Assembly: GCA_963662965.1 (NCBI GenBank)
Contig: OY759970.1
Coordinates: forward strand, 3,844,001 to 3,908,000
Reading direction: 5' to 3'
Length of the DNA stretch: 64,000 nucleotides
Origin: DTWD01 sp963662965
GTDB lineage: Bacteria > Acidobacteriota > Vicinamibacteria > Vicinamibacterales > UBA8438
Part shown: positions 15,723 through 23,258 of the stretch, in pieces
Numbering within the stretch: the stretch's first letter is position 1
Layout: every line of letters starts with the position of its first letter
Position numbers and translations under genes: made by a program
Notes under the pieces: generated by a model
Database searches by the model: none
What the model was told of the DNA's origin: nothing
Seen by the model: the letters and a program-made list of their open reading frames with translations, nothing else

Positions 15723-16398
15723 GTTCTTCCGGGTCGCCTGGCTCGTGATGCGGAAGGACATCCGCATCGAATCCCGCAGCCGCGAGATGCTGTACACGAC
15801 GACGTTCTTCGCGGCGTCATGCGTGCTTGTCTTTTCCTTCGCGTTCGTGCGGTTGGGGCGCCCGGTCGAAGGGGCGGAGGCCGGCATCGTCTGGGTGGCG
15901 CTCGCCTACGCGGGCCAACTGGCGCTGGGACGGGCGTTCGAGCGGGAGTTGCACCAGGATGCGCTGCGGGGGCTGCTGCTCGCACCGGTCGAGCGGTCGG
16001 CGATCTTCGTCGGCAAGCTCCTCGGCATCATGCTGCTGATGGGGATCGTCGAGATCGTCGTCGTGTTCTTCGTGGCGTTGTTCTTCTCCACGGCGTTTTT
16101 CGGATACCCGTTTCTGTTCGTCGGGCTCCTCGTGACCGGGACCATCGGCTTCGCGGTGGTCGGTGCGCTCTTCGCCGCGATGCTGGTGCGTTCGCAGAGC
16201 CGCGCGGTGCTACTGCCGGTGTTGCTCTATCCGATCACCGTCCCGGTGTTGATCGCCGGGGTCAACGGCACGCTGTCGCTGATTCAGGCGGAGCCCAATC
16301 TCGACCTGGCGCGCTTCTGGCTCGCGTTGATCATTTTTTTCGACATGGTCTTTCTGACGCTCGCGTTATGGACATTCGAGCCGCTCATGACAGAATGA
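15715..16398 (+). CDS. ccmB: Heme exporter permease CcmB
   Basis: A 227-residue protein with six predicted membrane helices. The N-terminal WLVMRKDIRIESRSREMLYT and the conserved AFERELHQDALRGLLLAPVE are CcmB signatures. Helices follow at LLGIMLLMGIVEIVVVFFVA, FLFVGLLVTGTIGFAVVGAL, VLLPVLLYPITVPVLIAG and ALIIFFDMVFLTLALWTFE. It forms the membrane part of the CcmAB transporter. It starts inside ccmA with an 8-bp overlap, and 57 bp separate it from ccmC. Confidence 0.93.
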   Translation: MAEFFRVAWLVMRKDIRIESRSREMLYTTTFFAASCVLVFSFAFVRLGRPVEGAEAGIVWVALAYAGQLALGRAFERELHQDALRGLLLAPVERSAIFVGKLLGIMLLMGIVEIVVVFFVALFFSTAFFGYPFLFVGLLVTGTIGFAVVGALFAAMLVRSQSRAVLLPVLLYPITVPVLIAGVNGTLSLIQAEPNLDLARFWLALIIFFDMVFLTLALWTFEPLMTE

Positions 16399-16436
16399 CC
16401 GGCTGGAGGTGGCAGACTCGAGGCCGCCGGGGTCGA

Positions 16437-16442
16437 TACAAT
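16437..16442 (+). promoter_or_regulatory. Possible -10 element before ccmC
   Basis: TACAAT lies 13 nt before the ccmC ATG in the only clear gap (57 bp) within the ccmA-ccmD block. A matching -35 is not evident. It could give an internal promoter for ccmC-ccmD. Confidence 0.3.
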
Positions 16443-16455
16443 TGAGGACAGACGG

Positions 16456-17118
16456 ATGATCGGACGAGCATCGAGTGTGTGGCTTGTCGTCGCGGCAGTC
16501 ATGTTTGCCGCCGCGCCGTTCCTGATTGCGACGGCGCCGAACGAGGCGACGATGGGACTCGTGGCGAAGATCGTGTACTTCCACGTTCCGGTCTGGTTCA
16601 TGATGTTTCTCGCCGTGTTCATCTGTGGCATTTCGAGCGGTATCTACCTGTTCAAGGAGAAGCCGGCCGCCGATCGGCTCGCCGTCTCCGCGGCCGAACT
16701 GGCGGTGCTGTTCGGGCTCATGGGGTTGACGACCGGCCCGCTGTGGGCGCGGGTGTCGTGGGGCGTCTGGTGGCCGTGGGATGTGCGGACGACGCTGGCG
16801 CTCATCCTCGAGATGAACTTCCTCGCTTACCTGTTGCTCCGGAAGTACGGTGGGCCCGGGTCCGAGAAGCTCGCGGCCGGGTTGGCGCTGTTCGGGTTGT
16901 TCAACGTGCCGTTCGTCTACGTGTCGGTCAACGTCTGGCGGACGCTGCATCCGGAGACGACCGTCGTGCCGTCGTTGCCGCGGGCGATGGCTGGCCCGTT
17001 CTGGTGGTGCGTGTTGGCCTACCTGGCGTTGTTCCTGGTCATGCTTGGTGGCCGGCGCCGACTCGAGGAGCAACGTGCCACCCTGGACAGGCTCCGCTTG
17101 GCTTATGACGAAGACTAG
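16456..17118 (+). CDS. ccmC: Heme handling protein CcmC
   Basis: A 220-residue six-helix protein of the heme-handling family, which delivers heme to CcmE. The tryptophan-rich WWD motif is WGVWWPWDVRTT (about residues 102-113), and the flanking heme-ligand histidines are in KIVYFHVPVWFMMF and NVWRTLHPETT. Length and helix layout are normal. The end overlaps ccmD by 14 bp. Confidence 0.94.
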   Translation: MIGRASSVWLVVAAVMFAAAPFLIATAPNEATMGLVAKIVYFHVPVWFMMFLAVFICGISSGIYLFKEKPAADRLAVSAAELAVLFGLMGLTTGPLWARVSWGVWWPWDVRTTLALILEMNFLAYLLLRKYGGPGSEKLAAGLALFGLFNVPFVYVSVNVWRTLHPETTVVPSLPRAMAGPFWWCVLAYLALFLVMLGGRRRLEEQRATLDRLRLAYDED

Positions 17119-17431
17119 AGCGGCACAAGGCGCGCGTTGCCTGGCGCTACTGCTGATGGTGGGCCTGTGCGTGTGGGCGCGGCCGCAGACGACGGTCGCG
17201 GCCACGCAGCCGCCGCCTATCGAGGAATTTGTTCCGATCGACCAGCTGCCCGAAGACGACCGTCTGCCCGCCGCCCCCTTCTTGGTCGCCGCCTATTCGC
17301 TCGTCTGGATCTTCGCGTTCGGCTACTTCTGGATGCTGTCGCGGCGCCTCTCGGGGGTCGAGCGTGAGTTGGCCGACCTGACGCGGCGCGGCGGCGTCTC
17401 GCCGGACACGGAGGCCGACGGGCCATCCTGA
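17105..17431 (+). CDS. ccmD: CcmD family protein with signal peptide
   Basis: A 108-residue protein. An N-terminal signal or anchor (CLALLLMVGLCVWARP) and a short acidic periplasmic linker (PIEEFVPIDQLPEDD) precede the CcmD-like helix PFLVAAYSLVWIFAFGYFWM and its basic-acidic tail SRRLSGVERELADLTRR. CcmD keeps CcmE in the CcmABC complex. Classical CcmD has only the single helix, so the leading segment is an extension seen in non-proteobacterial versions. It begins inside ccmC and its stop overlaps the next ATG (TGATG). Confidence 0.85.
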   Translation: MTKTRAAQGARCLALLLMVGLCVWARPQTTVAATQPPPIEEFVPIDQLPEDDRLPAAPFLVAAYSLVWIFAFGYFWMLSRRLSGVERELADLTRRGGVSPDTEADGPS

Positions 17432-17580
17432 TGTTCGACATGAGCGCCGGGCACTTCGTCTTCATTCCGGCGGTCATGCTGTTCGGCATGGTCATCGGCT
17501 GGATCCTCGGGTCGCGCGCGGCCGCTGACGCGTATGCGGCCGAGCTGCGTCGACGCGAGGAGCGCGCGGGGCGTAGTTAG
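17431..17580 (+). CDS. Small single-helix membrane protein of the ccm cluster
   Basis: A 49-residue frame that begins on the A of the ccmD stop (TGATG). The sequence MFDMSAGHFVFIPAVMLFG continues with MVIGWILGSR, one membrane helix, followed by a charged tail rich in Ala, Arg and Glu (AAELRRREERAGRS). The tight coupling and charged helix resemble CcmD-type accessory peptides. No name is known to me. It is the last gene of the ccm cluster, and its TAG is the first base triplet of the 3' repeat. Confidence 0.65.
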   Translation: MFDMSAGHFVFIPAVMLFGMVIGWILGSRAAADAYAAELRRREERAGRS

Positions 17581-17612
17581 ACGGGGCTGGCTGCCCCGAA
17601 CCACGTCTGGGC
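17578..17612 (+). repeat. Family A 3'-end repeat, short copy after the ccm cluster
   Basis: TTAGACGGGGCTGGCTGCCC followed by CGAACCACGTC starts at the stop codon of the last ccm gene. The stem CGGGGC/GCCCCG with a TGGCT loop could act as a 3' end hairpin. A family B copy in the opposite orientation follows directly. Confidence 0.65.
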
Positions 17613-17702
17613 CGGGGGAATATCGTCCCGCGTAGAATCGCCGTGTCCGCAGGACGCTTTCCCCAGACCCCCTGGCTCCCTCGCTAGTGGGGACCCTGAA
17701 GC
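17613..17702 (-). repeat. Family B 3'-end repeat, minus-strand copy
   Basis: Read on the minus strand this is AGCGAGGGAGCCAGGGGGTC, then TGGGGAAAGCG, about 40 variable bases, and CGATATTCCCCCGG. The two ends pair (TGGGGGAA-like with TTCCCCC). Copies in plus orientation are at 27026-27127 and 33252-33341. It lies 34 bp after the stop of the convergent phosphoesterase gene and is in that gene's sense orientation. Confidence 0.65.
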
Positions 17703-17735
17703 CCCACGCCGCTCGCTCGCCTGGCGCGCCTTAAC

Positions 17736-18491
17736 TTAGCGTCCGATTCCCAGTCGGCGTGCGAGGCTTTCGGGAAGCTTCGCGTCGAGGATCTTTTGCT
17801 GCGCGACATCGACGCGGTACGGGACCCGCACGATGCGGACTTCGTTGGCGTCGAGGTCGAGCGTGGCGAAGGCGGCGCGCGGGTCGCCGTCGCGGGGCTG
17901 GCCCACCGATCCCGGGTTGATGAGATATGACGACTGCGCCTCGAGCGCGACGACCGTCGGTTCAGAAGACCCCAGCTCTGGCACCAGGGTCGTGAGCGGA
18001 GCGTCGCCGGCGGTCCGTGTGAACGCCGCCGGGAGGTGCGTGTGCCCGAAAAAACAGAGACGGCGTGAGGCTGCATCGAGCGCCCGAACGGCGTCGTCCT
18101 GGTCGAACACGTAAACGTCTTCATCGTAAGGGGTACCGTGGCAGACCTCGATCGACTCGTCCACCGCCAGAGGACCTTGGGCAAGCGCGGCGACTCGCGC
18201 GCGGTTGGTCTCGGTCAGCGTCTCGAGTGTCCATTGAGCGGCTTCGGCGGCAACGTGATTGAAGTGCAGCGGCTCCTCGATGCCAGATGACACCTTGTCG
18301 TGGTTCCCGCGGATGAGCGCATCGGGTTCGAGATCGTGGATCCGATCGACCACTTCATTCGGGTTGGCACCGTAACCGACCAGGTCGCCGAGCACCAGCA
18401 GACGATCGTAGGAATCAGCCGGGGCCGCCTCGAGAACTGCGTCAAGCGCCTCGAGATTTCCGTGAAGGTCGCTCAGAATGAGGATCCGCAT
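17736..18491 (-). CDS. Calcineurin-like metallophosphoesterase
   Basis: A 251-residue phosphoesterase of the YfcE-like group. The five metal-binding blocks are present in order: LSDLHGN (residues 7-13), LGDLVGYG, RGNHD (about 61-65), EVCHGTP and FGHTHLP, giving a two-metal site for phosphodiester or phosphomonoester hydrolysis. PGSVGQPRDG is typical of this subgroup. The substrate is unknown. It lies downstream of aroA and aroK on the same strand, but a 158-bp inverted-repeat element separates it from aroK and ends 10 bp before its start codon. Confidence 0.88.
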   Translation of the reverse strand: MRILILSDLHGNLEALDAVLEAAPADSYDRLLVLGDLVGYGANPNEVVDRIHDLEPDALIRGNHDKVSSGIEEPLHFNHVAAEAAQWTLETLTETNRARVAALAQGPLAVDESIEVCHGTPYDEDVYVFDQDDAVRALDAASRRLCFFGHTHLPAAFTRTAGDAPLTTLVPELGSSEPTVVALEAQSSYLINPGSVGQPRDGDPRAAFATLDLDANEVRIVRVPYRVDVAQQKILDAKLPESLARRLGIGR

Positions 18492-18500
18492 ACAGGACGA

Positions 18501-18658
18501 GAAACCATCTCATAAATGCGCCGGCATTCGGCCGCCGATGCATCCCGCCTCGCGGCGTTCCTCGTCGGTCGAATACTACCGGTATTCTCCCGCCTCCCGC
18601 CTTGCGACGCGGGTGCCTCGACGCCCTCGGTGCCACGCCGCATTTATGAGATGGCTTC
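18501..18658 (-). repeat. Structured inverted-repeat element, member 1 (conserved core)
   Basis: A 158-bp element whose ends, 18501-18520 and 18639-18658, are complementary over 20 bp with one mismatch (core CCATCTCATAAATGCG). Inside lie a 10-bp stem with one G-G mismatch (18544-18553 with 18604-18613), a 2-nt AA bulge (minus strand), a 4-bp GGCG/CGCC stem (18554-18557 with 18598-18601) and a central hairpin (18571-18576 with 18582-18587, five-base loop). Read on the minus strand it shares GCAAGGCG, GGGAG, GACCGA, AACGCCGC and GCGGGATGC with the element at 48801-48966, in the same order and spacing. It abuts the aroK stop codon and is in sense orientation to aroK. Confidence 0.8.
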
Positions 18659-19158
18659 TAGTTCCCGAGCCACTCGAGGATGCGCTCGACCAGCTCGCCC
18701 GACGTCGCCCGATTGGCGTCAAGCCGCAGATGTGCGTGCTGATACGCGCTGCGTCGTGCACTGTACAACGCTTCCATCGAGGCGCGGTCGTCCGCCAGCG
18801 GCCGACGTCCGTCGGTCGGGAGTCGACTCACGACCGTGTCCAGCGACACGTCGAGCCAGACAGACGCCCCATCACTATTGATGAAGGCGCGGTTGGCGGG
18901 GTCGACAAAGGTGCCGCCGCCGGTGGCGATCACCGTGTAACGGAGAGCGAGGAGCTCCTGCAGCACCGCCTGTTCGGCGTCGCGGAAGTGTGGTTCGCCG
19001 CGCGTCGCGAAGATATCGGCGACCGTTTGCCGCTCGCGCGCCTCGATCCAGGCGTCGACGTCCTCGACGCGCCAGCCGAGCTTCGTGCCGAGCGCCGACG
19101 CCACCGTCGTCTTACCCGCCGCCATGAACCCGACCAGAAAGATCTTGTCCGTCCGCAC
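18658..19158 (-). CDS. aroK: Shikimate kinase
   Basis: A 166-residue kinase that phosphorylates shikimate at the 3-hydroxyl in the chorismate pathway. It has the P-loop GFMAAGKTT (residues 10-18), the shikimate-binding DVDAWIE with its Asp pair, ATGGGTF (GGG motif, about 78-84) and the lid region DGRRPLA with the ATP-site arginine. The usual lid Arg-Pro-Leu is intact. It follows aroA by 8 bp, so the two pathway genes form an operon. The TAG stop directly touches the inverted-repeat element. Confidence 0.94.
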   Translation of the reverse strand: MRTDKIFLVGFMAAGKTTVASALGTKLGWRVEDVDAWIEARERQTVADIFATRGEPHFRDAEQAVLQELLALRYTVIATGGGTFVDPANRAFINSDGASVWLDVSLDTVVSRLPTDGRRPLADDRASMEALYSARRSAYQHAHLRLDANRATSGELVERILEWLGN

Positions 19159-19166
19159 GCCAGCTC

Positions 19167-20477
19167 CTACCCGCGCAGCGAGTCGAGGGCGGCGAAAAAG
19201 CCAGGATACGACACATCGACCGAGTCGGCGTCGGTGATCGTGCTCGACTGGTCACAGCCCAGCGCCGCCACGGCAAACGCCATGGCGAGTCGATGGTCAC
19301 CGGCCGCATCGGCGGTTCCGCCCGGAGGCATGTCGGTGCGGGCCGCGTGGAAGCCGTCCTCGCGTTCCTCGACGTCGACACCCATCGCCCGCAGTCCGGT
19401 GGCGAACGCCGCGATCCGGTCGCTCTCCTTGTGGCGGAGCTCGCCGGCGCCCGAGACGTCGACGATGCTCCCATGCGCGGCGAGCGCACCGAGCACCGGG
19501 AGCTCGTCGATCACGGAGGGAACCTCCGCGGCGGTGATCGCCACCGGCGCCAGCGGCCGCCATCGGACACGAACGCTGCCGTAGGGCTCGCCGGCCGCGG
19601 TGCCCTCGACGCTGATCTCCACGTCCGCGCCGGCGCGCCGCAGAATGTCGAGGTACGCCGTACGTGTCGGGTTCAGCCCGACATCGTCGATCACGACATC
19701 GGAGTCCGGGAGTGCCGCCGCGGCGATCGCCCAGAACGCCGCTGACGACGGGTCGCCCGGCACGGCGACATCGATCGGGTAGAGCGACGACCCGCCCGTC
19801 ACCCCGAATACGCCATCGCGCTGGTGGACCTGCGCACCGAACGCCGCCAACGCACGCTCCGTATGGTCACGCGTCGGCGCCGGTTCGTGAACCCGCGTGA
19901 CCCCGCTCGCGTGGAGACCGGCCAGAAGCACGGCGCTCTTGACTTGCGCGCTCGCGACGGGCGGCGTGTAGTCGATTCCGACCAGCTCGCTTCCCCAAAT
20001 CGTCAACGGAGGGTGGCCGTCGTCCGCGTCGAGGCGCGCGCCCATCTGCTCCAGCGGGTCGATGATTCGTCGCATTGGCCGGCTGCGCAGCGAGTCGTCG
20101 CCAGTCAACACGACTTGAAATCGATGACCGGAGAGAATCCCGGCCATCAACCGCATGGTCGTCCCGGAGTTGCCGGTGTCGATCGGGCCGTCGGGGGCGT
20201 GCAGCGAGCCCAGTCCTCGTCCCGTGATCGAGACGGTGTGCTCAGGGCGATCGCGTCCGGCCGTTGCGTGGATCGCAACGCCCAGCGCGCCAAGACACGA
20301 CAGGGTCGACTGACAGTCGGCGCCAGAGGAGTAGCCGGTGATCGTCGACGTGCCATCCGCCAGCGCGGCGAGCATGGCGTAGCGGTGTGAGATCGATTTG
20401 TCGCCCGGTACCCGCAACCGTCCCCGCAGCCGTCGCGCCGGCTCAACGGTTACCGCCGACGCCGCCGCGGCACACAT
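19167..20477 (-). CDS. aroA: 3-phosphoshikimate 1-carboxyvinyltransferase (EPSP synthase)
   Basis: A 436-residue EPSP synthase that adds the enolpyruvyl group of PEP to shikimate-3-phosphate. Key motifs are GDKSISHRYAML near the N terminus, IDTGNSGTTMRLMAGIL (PEP-binding), LRSRPMRR, ASAQVKSAVLLAGL, PGDPSSAAFWAIAAAAL and RHKESDRIAAF. The ATG at 20477 was preferred over an upstream TTG because a TATAGT box lies 6 nt before it, implying a leaderless message. It is the first gene of an aroA-aroK operon. Confidence 0.95.
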   Translation of the reverse strand: MCAAAASAVTVEPARRLRGRLRVPGDKSISHRYAMLAALADGTSTITGYSSGADCQSTLSCLGALGVAIHATAGRDRPEHTVSITGRGLGSLHAPDGPIDTGNSGTTMRLMAGILSGHRFQVVLTGDDSLRSRPMRRIIDPLEQMGARLDADDGHPPLTIWGSELVGIDYTPPVASAQVKSAVLLAGLHASGVTRVHEPAPTRDHTERALAAFGAQVHQRDGVFGVTGGSSLYPIDVAVPGDPSSAAFWAIAAAALPDSDVVIDDVGLNPTRTAYLDILRRAGADVEISVEGTAAGEPYGSVRVRWRPLAPVAITAAEVPSVIDELPVLGALAAHGSIVDVSGAGELRHKESDRIAAFATGLRAMGVDVEEREDGFHAARTDMPPGGTADAAGDHRLAMAFAVAALGCDQSSTITDADSVDVSYPGFFAALDSLRG

Positions 20478-20483
20478 GGCCGC

Positions 20484-20489
20484 ACTATA
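20484..20489 (-). promoter_or_regulatory. -10-like TATAGT 6 nt before aroA
   Basis: On the minus strand TATAGT is followed by GCGGCC and the aroA ATG. A start 6-7 nt downstream of a -10 box would put the first transcribed base on the start codon. No clear -35 is seen at 16-18 nt spacing. Confidence 0.4.
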
Positions 20490-20574
20490 CAACAGTGCTC
20501 AGTCAGGGCCGGCGGCCCCACTCGCTTGCTCGCGCGCGCGCGCGGGGGGTATCGTAGGTGAAATTCGCGCGAGC

Positions 20575-21018
20575 ATGCCTTCCGCCGGCAAGATTGTCCG
20601 CCTTGAGTTCCCGAGTCACTGCGACATGTTGGACGTCGTCCAGTTGTTGAGTGACCATGTGGGTCAGGTCGGGGGTCTCGACGAAGACGCGACTCACTGG
20701 GTTGGCGTCGCGGTCCGTGAGTCGATGATCAACGCGATCAAGCACGGGAACTCCGAAGACCAGCGGAAGCGCGTCACGGTCGAGTTCCGGATCGAGCCGC
20801 TCTCTGAGCCGGCCGAGCTCGTTGTTCGTGTCGTCGACCAAGGCGAAGGGTTTGATCCGGTCGAAATTGCCGATCCCTTGGCGGCAGAAAACCTTCTCAA
20901 GTCGAGCGGACGGGGCATATTCTTCATGCGAAGCTTCATGGACGACGTCGCGCTTCGGCGCGGCTCCGAGGGCGGGATGGAAGTGCGCATGGTCAAGAAG
21001 CTAGGCGCGACTGAATGA
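20575..21018 (+). CDS. RsbW/SpoIIAB-like serine kinase ATPase domain protein
   Basis: A 147-residue stand-alone HATPase_c domain of the anti-sigma-factor kinase class. It shows the N-box ESMINAIKHGN (about residues 54-64), G1 box VVDQGEGFDP and G2 box GRGIFFMRSFMDD. Such proteins bind and inhibit a sigma factor and phosphorylate an anti-anti-sigma factor. No sigma or STAS gene is adjacent, so the partner is elsewhere. The stop overlaps the start of the inositol phosphatase family gene (ATGA), suggesting co-expression. Confidence 0.85.
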   Translation: MPSAGKIVRLEFPSHCDMLDVVQLLSDHVGQVGGLDEDATHWVGVAVRESMINAIKHGNSEDQRKRVTVEFRIEPLSEPAELVVRVVDQGEGFDPVEIADPLAAENLLKSSGRGIFFMRSFMDDVALRRGSEGGMEVRMVKKLGATE

Positions 21019-21860
21019 GCCCGCGTCCGCCCTCCGGACACGACAACGTCTCGAACATCGATCCGGTGTTGGTGGCGACCGCAGCCGAGGCGGTGCTGCG
21101 CGCCGGTGCGCTCCAGCGCGCCCATTTTGGTCGCGACGTGCGGGTCGAGAAGAAGGGGCGCATTGATCTGGTCACGCAGGTCGACGTCGAAGTCGAGACG
21201 ATGTTTCGGGAGATGATAGGCGAGCGTTTTCCCGACCACGCGGTCCTCGCCGAGGAGTTGGGTCGGCCGGGCGACTCGGGTACGACGGCGACGCACTGCT
21301 GGGTTTTTGATCCGATTGACGGGACGGTGAACTACGCGCACGGGCTTCCCATCTTCTGCGCGTCGCTGGCACTCGAGATTGACGGCGCGCCGGCGGTGGC
21401 CGCGGTCTACGATCCGATGCGCGAGGAGCTGTTCACGGCCGAGCGGGGCAGTGGGGCCCGTTTGAACGGCGCACCACTTCGGGTGTCCGCGGCGGATACG
21501 CTCGTCGATGCCATGCTGTGCACCGGTTTTCCCTATGATGTGCACCAAACCGTCGATGAAGTCGTCGGACTCTTCGGTGCCTTCGTCGCCCAGGCGCGGG
21601 CCGTGCGGCGGCTCGGCTCGGCCGCGCTCGACCTCTGCTACGTCGCGGCCGGTCGTTTCGATGGGTTCTGGGAGCAGCGACTGCACCCCTGGGACATGGC
21701 GGCCGGTGCGTTGCTCGTGGAAGAGGCCGGCGGTCACGTGACCGCCATGAACGGCGATGCCTTTTTGTCCCGCATCGGTTCGATCATCGCGTCGAACGGT
21801 CACCTGCACGACGCGATCCTCGCGACGATTGTGGCGTGTTCTCGAAACCGGACGGGGTGA
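21015..21860 (+). CDS. Inositol monophosphatase family protein
   Basis: A 281-residue Mg-dependent, Li-sensitive phosphatase family enzyme (SuhB/CysQ/IMPase). Motifs are LVTQVDVEVE, the first metal site around AEELGR, DPIDGTVNYAHGLP (about residues 97-110) and WDMAAGALLVEEAGG (about 218-232). It probably dephosphorylates myo-inositol-1-phosphate or a related sugar phosphate; the precise substrate is not decidable. It overlaps the upstream RsbW-like gene by 4 bp. Confidence 0.92.
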   Translation: MSPRPPSGHDNVSNIDPVLVATAAEAVLRAGALQRAHFGRDVRVEKKGRIDLVTQVDVEVETMFREMIGERFPDHAVLAEELGRPGDSGTTATHCWVFDPIDGTVNYAHGLPIFCASLALEIDGAPAVAAVYDPMREELFTAERGSGARLNGAPLRVSAADTLVDAMLCTGFPYDVHQTVDEVVGLFGAFVAQARAVRRLGSAALDLCYVAAGRFDGFWEQRLHPWDMAAGALLVEEAGGHVTAMNGDAFLSRIGSIIASNGHLHDAILATIVACSRNRTG

Positions 21861-21994
21861 TACCCGGCTGGGACACTGTGGCCGCGGCGCCCCGCCACCG
21901 ACCGCGCGGTGCCGGTGTCACACGGCTGGCATCATTCGTGCTGTATCAGACGTATAGATGCCCGCGTCTGTCCTCGATCTATGTGGAGGGCAGC

Positions 21995-22699
21995 ATGTCT
22001 TGCACCCGCACGAGGATCGCCGCCCTGGTCGCGGTCATTGCGTTCGCACTCTTTCTGACGCCTTCGGCATTCGCGCAGCAGTCCGTCACGCTTAGCTCGG
22101 GATACTTCGCGATCAAGGGCGCCGACACCCGCATCGAGCGCGACGTGTTGCTCGAAAACCAGAGCCTCTTCGCTATTTGTCTCGAGGACTTCAACGGTGG
22201 CACATTCGGCGGATCGTGGAACGCAGGGATCGGCGAGCACTTCGAGGCCAGCGTCGGCCTGGGGTTCTACCAACGTACCGTTCCGAGCGTGTATCGCGAG
22301 TTCATCAATGACGATGGCAGCGAGATCGCGCAGGACTTCCGCTTGCGCATCGTGCCGGTGACGGCGACGATCCGCGTCTTGCCGTTCGGAGCGGCGCCGA
22401 TACAGCCCTACTTCGGCGGCGGTCTCGGCCTCTATAACTGGTGGTACAGCGAGGTCGGCGAGTTCATCGACTTCACCGACTTTAGCGTGTTCCGAGACCG
22501 GTTCGTCGCGACCGGGAACGATGTGGGTGGCGTCGTGCTCGGCGGTATCCGGTTTCCCTTCGCCGACAAATATGCAGTCGGGGCCGAGGTGCAGTATCAC
22601 CAGGCCAAGGGCGTCGTCGGGATCGACCAGGGGTTTCTCGAAGACGAGATCGATCTCGGGGGACTGAGCACGCAGTTCACCTTCCAAGTCCGGTTCTGA
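21995..22699 (+). CDS. Outer-membrane beta-barrel protein
   Basis: A 234-residue exported protein. The signal peptide is IAALVAVIAFALFLTPSAFAQ. The mature part is a series of amphipathic strands such as FGGSWNAGIGEHFEASVGLG, PFGAAPIQPYFGGGLGLYNW and KYAVGAEVQYHQAKGVVGID, and it ends in F-x-V-R-F, an outer-membrane insertion signal with terminal Phe. GGAGGG sits 5 nt upstream of the ATG and decides the start. Function unknown. The TGA stop lies inside the left arm of an inverted repeat. Confidence 0.8.
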   Translation: MSCTRTRIAALVAVIAFALFLTPSAFAQQSVTLSSGYFAIKGADTRIERDVLLENQSLFAICLEDFNGGTFGGSWNAGIGEHFEASVGLGFYQRTVPSVYREFINDDGSEIAQDFRLRIVPVTATIRVLPFGAAPIQPYFGGGLGLYNWWYSEVGEFIDFTDFSVFRDRFVATGNDVGGVVLGGIRFPFADKYAVGAEVQYHQAKGVVGIDQGFLEDEIDLGGLSTQFTFQVRF

Positions 22700-22792
22700 C
22701 GACGCTGTGACAGCGACTGGCTACGCGGCATCAGGTCGGTGAGTGCAACGCCGGGATATGGTCGTTGGGGTAGGCACAGCGTCGTCAGATAA
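22692..22792 (+). repeat. Inverted-repeat element spanning a stop codon
   Basis: A perfect 14-bp inverted repeat, CTGACGACGCTGTG at 22696-22709 and its complement at 22775-22788, extended by GGTT/AACC with a 2-nt bulge. The left arm contains the TGA stop (22697-22699) of the barrel gene. The 65-nt interior has no obvious similarity to the 18501 and 48801 elements. Confidence 0.65.
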
Positions 22793-22870
22793 CCATTCTC
22801 ACTGCCGCTAGCGCGTTTCACGAGTGTGTAGCGGGCAGGTTGGTGTTTCCGAGAGGCGCGTTGCAGTCAC

Positions 22871-22960
22871 GGTCGGGGCGTCACTCCGGACGCCAGATCG
22901 GCCCGCCGGAACACGTCGCCTCCGCCGCACGCGGAATTCCTCACGCGGCGAGCAACAGCT
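22871..22960. repeat. Dispersed intergenic repeat, family C, copy 2
   Basis: Second copy of the repeat at 7063-7158, with the shared blocks CTCCGGACGCCAGATCGGCC, CGCCGGAA, GCACGCGGAA and CTCACGCGGCGAGCAACAG. Differences are scattered and do not keep a reading frame. Confidence 0.7.
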
Positions 22961-23133
22961 GGTCAGTGGCGGCGCGTGCCACTGCAACCCGCAGCACAAG
23001 TTCTTCGACGGGCACGGATCACAGGGTGCAGGCTCGTCCGCTGGCGGCTCCGGCGAAGTTTTCGGTCCCGCAGTCGGCGGTGGGCCTCATGGCGTTCTCC
23101 GCGACACCCCGGCCGCGCCTGCGCGTTCGATCC

Positions 23134-23219
23134 CGCTCTGGGCCGCTCGCTCGCCGACTTCGTTCCGAACCTGTCCAGCGCCGAGCGAACTGCGACACGC
23201 ACGTGAAAAACGCGGTTAG
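23134..23219. repeat. Degenerate dispersed repeat, family D, copy 1
   Basis: GGGCCGCTCGCT, GTTCCGAACCTG and CACGCACGTG-AAAA align in order with GGGCCGCTCGCT, GTTCGAACCTG and ACGAACGTGCAGAAA at 36562-36644. Identity is moderate, so this is a tentative family. Confidence 0.4.
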
Positions 23220-23243
23220 GCGGCGTCCCGCTCGCGCGGGGGC

Positions 23244-23249
23244 TATAAT
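23244..23249 (+). promoter_or_regulatory. Consensus -10 TATAAT 9 nt before a GTG start
   Basis: A perfect TATAAT followed by GCCGCGTTC and the GTG of the VTT protein at 23259. Transcription would begin within 3 nt of the start codon. No -35 consensus is visible. Confidence 0.5.
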
Positions 23250-23258
23250 GCCGCGTTC

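Larger units (their letters stand above)
22793..23258. other. Intergenic region with repeats
   Basis: This 466-bp stretch holds a family C repeat (22871-22960), a degenerate family D repeat (23134-23219) and a TATAAT box at 23244. I see no convincing gene; short frames here are arginine-rich and not conserved between repeat copies. Confidence 0.5.

Noticed and set aside
17581..17702. Small protein gene or antisense RNA between the ccm cluster and the phosphoesterase
   Set aside because: The stretch is fully accounted for by family A and family B repeat copies.
22696..22790. A tRNA gene in the gap after the barrel gene
   Set aside because: The long 14-bp outer stem encloses a 65-nt region without T-loop or anticodon-arm consensus; an inverted-repeat element fits better.
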